8,549 nt of DNA from Nitrospirota bacterium. GTDB taxonomy: Bacteria; Nitrospirota; Thermodesulfovibrionia; Thermodesulfovibrionales; Dissulfurispiraceae. Positions 1-5,963 of the stretch are shown here, piece after piece; the first letter of the stretch is position 1; each line of letters starts with the position of its first letter. The stretch is taken from positions 1 to 8,549 of the forward strand of contig JACREW010000104.1 of the NCBI GenBank assembly GCA_016212685.1, in the 5' to 3' direction. The notes under the pieces are model-generated. The model was not told the origin of the DNA and ran no database searches. It worked only from the letters and a program-made list of their open reading frames with translations. A program made the position numbers and the translations under genes.

Positions 1-277
1 CGCACAGAGATTGTTCGACAAAGACGATGCCGTCCTTTGACCTTTTCTGCATTGCGCCGGTGGGACATGCGGATACGCACCACGGCTTTTCGCAGTGAAA
101 GCAGGGCATAAAGATGAACTGCGTCCTCGGAATATTGCCTACCATCTTAGGCCCTACAGGGATAATCCTGCAAAATCTCGGTCCGGCTGGAACATTATTT
201 TTTGTCTTACAGTGAACCTCGCATGCATAGCAGCCTATGCATCTTTTTTGATCCTGATGAATGTAATATATGCTCAT
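1..277 (-). CDS. 4Fe-4S ferredoxin-type electron-transfer subunit of a molybdopterin oxidoreductase (3' end beyond window)
   Basis: Translated from the ATG at 275-277, the reading frame stays open for 92 codons to the window edge. Residues 13-23 contain the spacing Cx2Cx2Cx3C (CIGCYACEVHC), and residues 59-71 contain Cx2Cx4Cx3C followed by Pro (C59, C62, C67, C71, PTGAM). These are the first two cluster motifs of the DMSO reductase beta-subunit family (PhsB, PsrB, TtrB, FdnH-like), which passes electrons between the molybdenum catalytic subunit and a membrane quinone-reactive subunit. No signal peptide is seen, as expected for the family. The start is supported by an AGGAGG sequence eight bases upstream, and the gene begins 13 bases after the catalytic-subunit stop, so the two are very probably one operon. 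The remaining cluster motifs and any membrane anchor gene lie outside the window. Family assignment is firm; the physiological partner compound is not known. Confidence 0.93.
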   Translation of the reverse strand, partial: MSIYYIHQDQKRCIGCYACEVHCKTKNNVPAGPRFCRIIPVGPKMVGNIPRTQFIFMPCFHCEKPWCVSACPTGAMQKRSKDGIVFVEQSLC

Positions 278-290
278 CTTTAACTCCTCC

Positions 291-2375
291 TTATGCTTTC
301 TTAACGCCTACAAAACATTCAAGATAAGCGACGCCGCCGCCCACAGGGTCAACCGTTTCGAGCAATCCTATTTCAAGCTTCGTATCGCTCAGCCCCTTTT
401 TATACGACCTTGTCTTAAGGGGTATTTCACTGCCGAATCCGTGCACCATAAAAATGGCCTCCGGATGTATAAAAGGCGTTACTTTAGCCTTCATCTTTCC
501 GCTGTATCCGTTTGAAGAAACCTCCACCATGTCTCTATCCTTTATGCCTAAGCCCTTTGCCTCATCCTCGTTTATCCACAGGACATTCTCGGGCATGAGT
601 TCATTCAGATATATATTGTTTTGCGATTGCGCATGGGCATGGATGGCGCTCCTGCCGAAAGTGAGCCTAAAAGCGCCTTTTTCGGGTCTCTTAGGAGTTG
701 CATACGTTTTAAAAGATTCAAATCCCTCCTTTGCAAGCTCCTGAGAGATAAATTCGATCTTCCCCGAAGGGGTATTGAACTTCAAGTCATTCCTGTCCTT
801 AAGTATCGGATCCTTTGCAAGGCTTACGGAACCTTTGGTATTGAAATCTTCTATCTTAACTCCCGTGCCTTCGAGCTGATAGTTCCAGATGTCCTCGATG
901 CTCTTATACGGGAAATATTCGCCTGCGCCCATCCTCTGGGCTAAAAGAGTGAAAATCTCCCATGCAGGTTTGCTGTCATATCTCGGCGGAATGGCCTGCC
1001 TTCTCATTATAAATGACGGTTTCGGCCCTTTTGCTGTCCCTATGATGTTGGACCTCTCGAGATACGTGGATTCAGGAAGTATCACGTCGGAATACCAGCC
1101 TGTCTGGCTGTAGTTCACATCTATGGAAATTAGCAGATCTAAATTGTCTAATACCTTTTTCTGGGCTTCCGGGTCCGGGAGCGAGGCTATCGGATCAAAG
1201 CGATAGGCGAAGAATGCCTTTATGGGATAAGGCTCTCCTGTTTTTATCGCCTTATATAAATTTACGAGATGACCTGTTCCGAATGTCCTGCCGGGCATGG
1301 CCGCGTCCACTATCTTATCCTTGACGGCCGGCATATTTGCACCGAGGGATTTTAACGGTTTCTTTCCAGCGTCACCAGGTCCTTTTGCGATGATCAACCC
1401 GCCCTTTGTTTCAATGTTTCCCATTAAGACATTAAGAATGTAAATGGACCTGCTGAGGTAAAAAGAGTCAAAGTATCGCGCGAGCATCCAGCCGGGATGG
1501 AATATTACTTTGGGCTTATCATTGCTTATATCACGCGCAAGATTGATAATCTCCTGTGCCGGTATCCCTGTCTCCTTTTCCGCCCACTCAGGCGTATACT
1601 GCACTACAAAGCTCTCGAGATCCGCCAGTCCTGTCACATTTTTATTTACAAAATCTATATCATAGAGCCTTTCTTTCAATATGACATTAATAAGGGCGAG
1701 GTTGAGCGCATAATCCGTGCCCGGTCTTATCATAAAAAATCTGTCGGCCTTCGACGCAGTGACATTTGCCCTGATATCTATATACGTAAGCTTTGCCCCT
1801 TTATCCAGGGCATCCAGCACGTTATTCACTTCCTTAACCTGAAGCGACTCGAGAATATTCCGTCCATAGAGCACTATATGTTTTGCATTCGTAAGGTCAT
1901 AAATAAACTCGCCACGACCGCCGAATCCAAAGAGGCTCTTGCATGCCATATCCACATTTTTGCCGCATGTATCGTCATGGCTGAAGTAATTGGGCGAACC
2001 CACTGCCTTTAAGAAACTTGTTGTAAGGTCGGTAAAAGGGCCGCTCCTATCGGAAAGTGCTATGGCCTTCCCGCCGTATTTCTCCGTTATCCCTTTAAGT
2101 TTTCCCGTTATGTAATCGAGGGCTTCGTCCCATGTTACCTTCTTCCATTTCCCCGAGCCCCTTTCACCGTCCCTTATCATCGGGTATTGAGGACGCTCCG
2201 TATCGTATTCAAAGGCAAGGCCTGCAGACCCCTTTGCGCAGAGGCTTCCTTCCAGCCCGGGCTCGTGAGGGTTCCCCTCGATCCATTTGACCACGCCGTC
2301 CTCTACCTCTACCTTTATAGAGCAGCGGACAGCGCACATACCACACATACTGTATACAGATTTTGTTTCTCCCAT
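291..2375 (-). CDS. Molybdopterin oxidoreductase catalytic subunit (PhsA/PsrA/SoeA-like superfamily), apparently cytoplasmic
   Basis: The product is 694 residues. The N-terminus carries the [4Fe-4S] motif Cx2Cx3C...C (C11, C14, C18, C46) of the molybdopterin oxidoreductase superfamily. C137, in SHDDTCGKN, sits where thiosulfate/polysulfide-reductase-type enzymes place a cysteine ligand to molybdenum (assignment by position, not proven). Residues 431-441 (VILPESTYLER) are a conserved family segment, and residues about 569-690 form the C-terminal molybdopterin-dinucleotide-binding domain. The ATG is preceded by GGAGG seven bases upstream, and the short in-frame upstream stretch encodes no signal. 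The protein therefore lacks the twin-arginine leader seen in periplasmic PhsA/PsrA/TtrA/ArrA enzymes, so it probably works in the cytoplasm, as SoeA does. It is shorter than SoeA or ArrA. It lies directly upstream of a ferredoxin-like subunit and downstream of TauE/SafE halves, which suggests sulfur oxyanion chemistry (sulfite, thiosulfate or polysulfide), but formate or another substrate cannot be excluded. Confidence 0.9.
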   Translation of the reverse strand: MGETKSVYSMCGMCAVRCSIKVEVEDGVVKWIEGNPHEPGLEGSLCAKGSAGLAFEYDTERPQYPMIRDGERGSGKWKKVTWDEALDYITGKLKGITEKYGGKAIALSDRSGPFTDLTTSFLKAVGSPNYFSHDDTCGKNVDMACKSLFGFGGRGEFIYDLTNAKHIVLYGRNILESLQVKEVNNVLDALDKGAKLTYIDIRANVTASKADRFFMIRPGTDYALNLALINVILKERLYDIDFVNKNVTGLADLESFVVQYTPEWAEKETGIPAQEIINLARDISNDKPKVIFHPGWMLARYFDSFYLSRSIYILNVLMGNIETKGGLIIAKGPGDAGKKPLKSLGANMPAVKDKIVDAAMPGRTFGTGHLVNLYKAIKTGEPYPIKAFFAYRFDPIASLPDPEAQKKVLDNLDLLISIDVNYSQTGWYSDVILPESTYLERSNIIGTAKGPKPSFIMRRQAIPPRYDSKPAWEIFTLLAQRMGAGEYFPYKSIEDIWNYQLEGTGVKIEDFNTKGSVSLAKDPILKDRNDLKFNTPSGKIEFISQELAKEGFESFKTYATPKRPEKGAFRLTFGRSAIHAHAQSQNNIYLNELMPENVLWINEDEAKGLGIKDRDMVEVSSNGYSGKMKAKVTPFIHPEAIFMVHGFGSEIPLKTRSYKKGLSDTKLEIGLLETVDPVGGGVAYLECFVGVKKA

Positions 2376-2402
2376 CTCAAATCCTCCGTTTTTATAAGTT
2401 TT

Positions 2403-2442
2403 GGAGTTAAGGAGTTAGGGGGCTTCCCAACTCCTCAACTCC
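2403..2442 (-). repeat. Intercistronic hairpin built from GGAGTT repeats
   Basis: The 80-base gap between the small TauE-like gene and the molybdoenzyme gene contains an inverted repeat: bases 2403-2419 pair with 2426-2442 around a 6-base loop. On the transcribed (minus) sense the two mismatches become G-U pairs, so the RNA stem is 17 pairs long. Each arm is itself made of a repeated GGAGTT unit, and further AACTC-type copies continue to about 2456. It is not followed by a U-run in the direction of transcription, so it is more likely an RNA-stabilising or dispersed repeat element than a rho-independent terminator. Confidence 0.6.
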
Positions 2443-2455
2443 TAACTCTTAAACT

Positions 2456-2845
2456 CTAATATACTCCCAACAAATTCAGCGCAAGAAGCACAAGCCCTGC
2501 GACCGCTACCCTTTTAACCGTAAGAGGGCTCACCCTCTTTGCTATCTGTGGCGCTATAAAGCCGCCCAGTATCGCCGCAGGGAACATTATCAAAAAGAAA
2601 AGCAGGTCGAAGTTACCGAACTGATAGTGGCGCATGGTTCCCATGAGCGTATTGAAAAATATCGCCAGAAGCGAACTGCCGACCACAACATACATAGGGA
2701 GTCCCAACCCGACGGTCATTAATGGAACCATGAATGGTCCACCTCCGAATCCAAACATGGATGAGACTATCGCAATCAGAAATCCACCAATACATCCTAA
2801 AACTATATTTACCTTAAATTCGTGTCCCCAGAATTCTACTACCAT
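2456..2845 (-). CDS. TauE/SafE-type transporter half (4 membrane segments), stand-alone
   Basis: This is a 129-residue, very hydrophobic protein with about four membrane segments (roughly residues 12-30, 36-64, 80-100 and 111-127). It carries the TauE/SafE repeat signature FGFGGGPFMVPLM at residues 31-43. TauE/SafE family members are usually about 250 residues, with two such four-helix repeats in one chain and a role in exporting sulfite or other organosulfur-derived anions. This gene encodes only one repeat. The other is fused to a periplasmic domain in the gene immediately upstream, 14 bases away. The start is well supported: AGGAGG lies six bases before the ATG. The likely reading is one half of a heteromeric transporter, with membrane location confident and substrate (sulfite or related) inferred from the family. 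A remnant of a broken longer gene is less likely given the clean start signals. Confidence 0.85.
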   Translation of the reverse strand: MVVEFWGHEFKVNIVLGCIGGFLIAIVSSMFGFGGGPFMVPLMTVGLGLPMYVVVGSSLLAIFFNTLMGTMRHYQFGNFDLLFFLIMFPAAILGGFIAPQIAKRVSPLTVKRVAVAGLVLLALNLLGVY

Positions 2846-2859
2846 AATATTCCTCCTTT

Positions 2860-4143
2860 CTATTTTGCCTTTGCAGTTTCTTCTGCCTTTTTCTTGAACT
2901 CCTTAAGGATTGCCTGCTCCTTCTTGTTCTTTGCTATGTATCCGGGTGTTGTCTGCCAGAACATCAGGGCTGCCAGTATAATCAATATCCATCCGAAAAC
3001 AAATTTAAACTGATCGAGGGTAATCATCTCCGTTAATTTAGGCCCTATAAAGCCTCCCAGTACCATCGCAAGCCCGATGCCGACGCCTAACTTCCAGCTT
3101 ATGAACTTGATTTTTGAATAATTGTAAATGCCGCTTCCCTGTGAGAAGAGGACTGTAGGCATAACTGTTCCCGCTACTATGGTATGCGGCAAAGGCCATA
3201 TGGAAACCAGTAATGGGTTCATGATAAAACCTCCGCCTGCGCCCATTAAAACCCCGAATATGGCGATGCCCAGCGTGAGGAGGAATGGGCCGAAGAGGTT
3301 CAGGCTTGTGCCGGCGTTGCTGAGATAGACGTTAGGGAAGTTGACATTATTTTCGACGGTTACAGGCTGGCTCTTCGCATTCTTGTCCACCGCCGCCACT
3401 ATGCTATATTTTCCGGGAGCAGAGCCTTTAGGGATCGTTACCTGAGCTTTATACGATCCATCCGGACTAACCTCCACTGTAGGCGCCAATACCTTGCCGG
3501 GGCTTCTAAATCTTGCCTTTACAAGCTGCATGGAGCGCTTCTTGTTTTCTTTTTCATCCATCGCGGCAAGCATATCTCCGCGTGAACCTATAATGCTTCC
3601 CATGAGGGTAGCCTGGTATCTATCGATTTTTGCCTTTGCGGGGGTAGAGTAGACAATATCTGCGCCCAGATCTTTAAGCGCCTTTGAATAAGCCCATTTC
3701 TTACCCTCTTTCTTTATCTTTTCAAGGTCTTCTTTCTTATCCTTAGGAATATAAATTTTATAATGGGCAGGCATTTCGTAGGTCATATAAAGTATGTACG
3801 GCCTTTTGCCGGTCTCTTTGTCGACCTCTGCATCGAACCTTGAGGCACGAACTTTTTTTTCAGCCCACACCTCGAGATATACCTGCTTGCCTGCCGGAGC
3901 ATTGCCGGTAACGGTAATCGTTCCGCCGTTATCCAATGATGTTTTGTCTATCTGAATAGTCGGCGCAACAGACATGTCCAATTTCATCTCAGGCTTCTGC
4001 TCTGCCTTTGCCTCTGCCTTCTTTTCTTCTTTTGCAACAGGAGCCTTTGTCTCTTTAGGTTTTTCGGCAAAGGCGCCGCTCTGGTAAAACATAAATACCG
4101 TAGCGCTTAATGCGATAACCATCGATACCCAAAAACGCTTCAT
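2860..4143 (-). CDS. Secreted/membrane fusion: signal peptide, Ig-like periplasmic domain, then TauE/SafE transporter half
   Basis: The product is 427 residues. Residues 1-26 are a signal peptide (K2-R3, hydrophobic core, cleavage likely after AFA). Residues 27-56 are a Lys/Glu/Ala/Pro-rich linker. Residues about 60-265 are a periplasmic region that begins and ends with beta-strand patterns typical of Ig-like folds (PTIQIDKTSLDNGGTITVTG; YKAQVTIPKGSAPGKYSIV) and has a charged insert of about 120 residues between them. Residues 283-397 contain about four membrane segments with the TauE/SafE signature GAGGGFIMNPLL (301-312), and the tail is a Lys-rich cytoplasmic helix. The membrane part aligns by eye with the next small protein, including the shared pattern LGGFI-P (362-368 here, 93-99 there). 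The ATG follows AAGGAGGG at five bases. It is the first gene after a predicted sigma-54 promoter. A role in moving sulfite or a related anion is inferred from the family; the job of the periplasmic domain is unknown. Confidence 0.87.
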   Translation of the reverse strand: MKRFWVSMVIALSATVFMFYQSGAFAEKPKETKAPVAKEEKKAEAKAEQKPEMKLDMSVAPTIQIDKTSLDNGGTITVTGNAPAGKQVYLEVWAEKKVRASRFDAEVDKETGKRPYILYMTYEMPAHYKIYIPKDKKEDLEKIKKEGKKWAYSKALKDLGADIVYSTPAKAKIDRYQATLMGSIIGSRGDMLAAMDEKENKKRSMQLVKARFRSPGKVLAPTVEVSPDGSYKAQVTIPKGSAPGKYSIVAAVDKNAKSQPVTVENNVNFPNVYLSNAGTSLNLFGPFLLTLGIAIFGVLMGAGGGFIMNPLLVSIWPLPHTIVAGTVMPTVLFSQGSGIYNYSKIKFISWKLGVGIGLAMVLGGFIGPKLTEMITLDQFKFVFGWILIILAALMFWQTTPGYIAKNKKEQAILKEFKKKAEETAKAK

Positions 4144-4223
4144 AAAATCCCTCCTTAATTATCGAAGTAACTACACGCCAACCTCCGGAGAAATGCCCCG
4201 AAGAATTCCCCCGCCTGTTACCG

Positions 4224-4248
4224 GGTTGAACCGCATGTGCGATCAACC
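4224..4248 (-). promoter_or_regulatory. Hairpin in the 5' leader of the TauE-molybdoenzyme operon
   Basis: In the transcribed sense, GGTTGA pairs with TCAACC, and inside it CGC pairs with GCG around an ACAT loop, with a small internal bulge (nine pairs in all). It sits in the predicted leader of about 139 bases between the sigma-54 start site and the first ATG. The leader also holds the palindrome CTCCGGAG at 4183-4190. I did not recognise any named riboswitch class, and no U-run terminator follows. Confidence 0.4.
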
Positions 4249-4292
4249 TACCAGACCACCACCCCCTCTAAACTTTAGTCTTCCGTAAATAA

Positions 4293-4308
4293 GGCAATAA
4301 CTATGCCA
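4293..4308 (-). promoter_or_regulatory. Sigma-54 (RpoN) -24/-12 promoter
   Basis: On the minus strand the sequence reads TGGCATAGTTATTGCC. It matches the sigma-54 consensus TGGCAC-N5-TTGCA with the exact GG-to-GC spacing and only two deviations, T for C at the end of the -24 box and C for A at the end of the -12 box. The predicted start of transcription is near 4282, giving a leader of about 139 bases to the ATG at 4143. The gene just upstream encodes an activator with the GAFTGA loop needed to drive this promoter class, and two candidate enhancer sites lie upstream at suitable distances. Confidence 0.82.
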
Positions 4309-4344
4309 TTTATTCTCAAGACATAAAAATGCTCTTAACGCCTA

Positions 4345-4357
4345 TAAATAAACGATT
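4345..4357 (-). promoter_or_regulatory. Possible IHF-like bending site between enhancers and sigma-54 promoter
   Basis: On the minus strand, AATCGTTTATTTA resembles the IHF consensus WATCARNNNNTTR, with two deviations in the CAR part, in an A/T-rich context. Its position between the activator sites and the promoter is where IHF sites usually lie in sigma-54 systems. The match is weak and could be chance. Confidence 0.25.
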
Positions 4358-4368
4358 TGCTGAGATAA

Positions 4369-4382
4369 TCGGATTAATCCGA
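4369..4382. promoter_or_regulatory. Perfect 14-base palindrome, possible operator
   Basis: TCGGATTAATCCGA is an uninterrupted perfect palindrome, about 94 bases upstream of the predicted transcription start and 26 bases (centre to centre) from the nearer enhancer-like repeat. Its sequence differs from those repeats, so if functional it would bind another regulator. No evidence beyond symmetry and position. Confidence 0.3.
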
Positions 4383-4392
4383 AGGTGCGCTT

Positions 4393-4410
4393 CTGTCCTG
4401 AATGGGACAA
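4393..4410. promoter_or_regulatory. Activator binding site (enhancer), promoter-proximal imperfect copy
   Basis: CTGTCCTG-AA-TGGGACAA is an imperfect copy of the perfect inverted repeat at 4425-4442, with the same 8-2-8 layout. Its centre is 32 bases (about three helical turns) from the other copy and about 120 bases upstream of the predicted sigma-54 start site. Same-face tandem dyads at this distance are typical for NtrC-family activators. The likely ligand is the response regulator encoded immediately upstream (inference). Confidence 0.68.
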
Positions 4411-4424
4411 AAGGCGATACGGGA

Positions 4425-4442
4425 TTGTCCCATGTGGGACAA
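4425..4442. promoter_or_regulatory. Activator binding site (enhancer), promoter-distal perfect dyad
   Basis: TTGTCCCA-TG-TGGGACAA is a perfect 8-base inverted repeat with a 2-base spacer, starting eight bases after the response-regulator stop codon and centred about 151 bases upstream of the predicted sigma-54 start site. It pairs with the imperfect copy at 4393-4410. A terminator role is unlikely because no U-run follows in the transcribed sense. Confidence 0.72.
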
Positions 4443-4449
4443 ACAAGAA

Positions 4450-5808
4450 TTATTCGGGAAGGAGTCCGTGGTGTTTCATCTTTGTCCTGAGCTGTTTCCT
4501 CGATATGCCGAGTATTTCGGCTGCCCTTGTCTGGTTCCATGATGTTTTTTCGAGGGCGCTGAGGAGGAGCCTCTTTTCGGTCTCTATGAGATTAAACTCC
4601 TCCGGGATATTTCTATCGGCAGCATGTATCTCGCGGATCGACCGCGGCAGGTATCTCGTCGTAATTACATCGGCGGGGCATAAAACAACCGCCCGTTCTA
4701 TCACATTTTCCAACTCCCTCACATTTCCCGGCCAGTCGTATTCCATAAACATCCTCATAGCTTCGCTGTCCAGCCCTGTTATAGCCTTGTTGTTGGCCTT
4801 ATTGAATTTATTAAGGAGATGGCCGGCAAGTATGGGAATATCATCCTTTCTTTCCCTCAAAGGCGGGACATATATGGTGACAACATTGAGCCTGTAAAAA
4901 AGGTCTTCCCTGAAATTTCCCTTTTTAATTTCCGATTCGAGATCGCGGTTCGTTGCCGCAATAATTCTCACATCCACCTTTATCCTGTTTTTCCCGCCGA
5001 CCCTCAATATCTCCCGCTCCTGCAAAAATCTCAAAAATTTCTTCTGAATATTCGGAGAGAGTTCGCCGATTTCATCTAAAAACACCGTGCCGCCGCCGGC
5101 AATCTCGATCTGGCCTGTCTTCTGCTGATAGGCCCCGGTGAACGCGCCCCTTTCATGCCCGAAGAGTTCGCTCTCAAGGAGTTCCTCCGGCAACGCGGCG
5201 CAGTCTATGGGAATAAACTTGCCGTTTGTGCGGGCGGATTCATAATGGATTGCGCGTGCCACAAGCTCTTTCCCTGTTCCGCTTTCGCCGGTTATAAGCA
5301 CATTGGAATTGCTTTTTGACACCGTCTCTATCAGATTGAAGATGTCCTGCATAACATGGCTCTTACCGATTATATTCTTAAAACTGTTGCGCTCTCGCAA
5401 CTGGGACTTAAGGGATATGTTCTCAAGCAAGAGCCTGTGCTTTTCCACGGCCTCCCGTGTAACGGTGAGAAGTTCATCGGTATTTACAGGCTTTGTGAGA
5501 TAGTTGAATGCCCCTTTTCTCATGGCATCCACAGCCTTTTCTATAGAGCCGTAAGCAGTAAGCAGTATTACGGGAACTTGAGAGCCTTTTCCTTTCAACA
5601 CATCCAAAAGTCCGGCTCCGCTCATGCCGGGAAGCCTGTAATCGGAAATAACGGCATCGGGATGAACCTTCGATATCCTGTCTGCAGCCTCTTCAGCGCT
5701 CTTTGACGTGTGGACATCGTAGCCGTTCTTTTTCAGAATGGCCGACAAGACCTTCAGGATGTTAACCTCGTCATCAACGAGCAGTATAGTGCCTTTATTA
5801 TTGTTCAT
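4450..5808 (-). CDS. NtrC-family sigma-54-dependent response regulator
   Basis: The product is 452 residues, the usual length for the family. Residues about 6-120 are the receiver domain: acidic pocket D12-D13, phospho-acceptor D56 (VISDYRLPGMSG), T84 and K106. Residues about 145-370 are the AAA+ domain with Walker A GESGTGKE (174-181), the complete sigma-54-contacting loop GAFTGA (221-226), Walker B VFLDEIGE (242-249), an arginine-finger region around RFR-EDLFYRL (298-307), and WPGNVREL (359-366). Residues about 410-450 form a Fis-type helix-turn-helix (NQTRAAEILGISRKQLRTKM). Every key residue expected of an active regulator is present. A modest GAAAGG lies nine bases before the ATG. The kinase gene upstream is the expected partner, and the dyads and sigma-54 promoter just downstream are the expected target. 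It matches AioR/ZraR/NtrC-type regulators in architecture; exact orthology is not claimed. Confidence 0.96.
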   Translation of the reverse strand: MNNNKGTILLVDDEVNILKVLSAILKKNGYDVHTSKSAEEAADRISKVHPDAVISDYRLPGMSGAGLLDVLKGKGSQVPVILLTAYGSIEKAVDAMRKGAFNYLTKPVNTDELLTVTREAVEKHRLLLENISLKSQLRERNSFKNIIGKSHVMQDIFNLIETVSKSNSNVLITGESGTGKELVARAIHYESARTNGKFIPIDCAALPEELLESELFGHERGAFTGAYQQKTGQIEIAGGGTVFLDEIGELSPNIQKKFLRFLQEREILRVGGKNRIKVDVRIIAATNRDLESEIKKGNFREDLFYRLNVVTIYVPPLRERKDDIPILAGHLLNKFNKANNKAITGLDSEAMRMFMEYDWPGNVRELENVIERAVVLCPADVITTRYLPRSIREIHAADRNIPEEFNLIETEKRLLLSALEKTSWNQTRAAEILGISRKQLRTKMKHHGLLPE

Positions 5809-5828
5809 CTGAAAATACCTTTCAAATT

Positions 5829-5911
5829 CCCCTCAACCTAACCCTCTCCCACAAGGGGAGAGGGAACTAACTTATCTCCCCTCCCTTGATGGGAGGGGAT
5901 GAAGGGGAGGG
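5829..5911. repeat. REP-like element: two G/C-rich hairpins
   Basis: The 155-base gap between the kinase and regulator genes contains CCCTCTCCC-acaag-GGGAGAGGG (5842-5864) and a second stem with nine pairs, 5877-5885 with 5891-5899 around TTGAT. CCCTC at the left edge and GAGGG at the right edge bracket both. This layout resembles dispersed palindromic elements found in many copies in bacterial genomes, but the copy number here cannot be seen. Inside the operon it could act as an attenuator or mRNA stabiliser that sets the kinase-to-regulator ratio. No U-run follows on the minus strand. Confidence 0.65.
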
Positions 5912-5963
5912 CGTTATAATTTTCATGTTCCTTTGTGAGCCAACAGCTCATGTATGTTTCATA

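Noticed and set aside
1497..2012. Plus-strand open frame of 171 codons.
   Set aside because: It lies wholly within the molybdoenzyme gene on the other strand, has low-complexity shadow-like composition and no recognisable domain.
2846..2859. The TauE/SafE split could be a sequencing frameshift or nonsense mutation in one gene.
   Set aside because: The first half ends in a full Lys-rich tail, and the second has AGGAGG six bases before its ATG and its own N-terminal extension before the first helix. This is a clean gene boundary.
4144..4282. Cyclic-di-GMP (GEMM) or molybdenum-cofactor riboswitch in the leader.
   Set aside because: The conserved blocks I remember for these classes were not found in order. 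Only a generic hairpin and G-rich runs can be supported.
4425..4442. The dyad just after the regulator stop as a rho-independent terminator.
   Set aside because: The stem is followed in the transcribed sense by TCCCG, not a U-run, and a matching copy lies three helical turns away, which fits protein binding better.
4385..4897. Plus-strand open frame of 170 codons.
   Set aside because: It overlaps the enhancer sites and the C-terminal part of the response regulator antisense and shows no family features.
5936..5950. Small hairpin TGAGC-caaca-GCTCA after the kinase stop.
   Set aside because: Five pairs with no following U-run is too weak to call a terminator.
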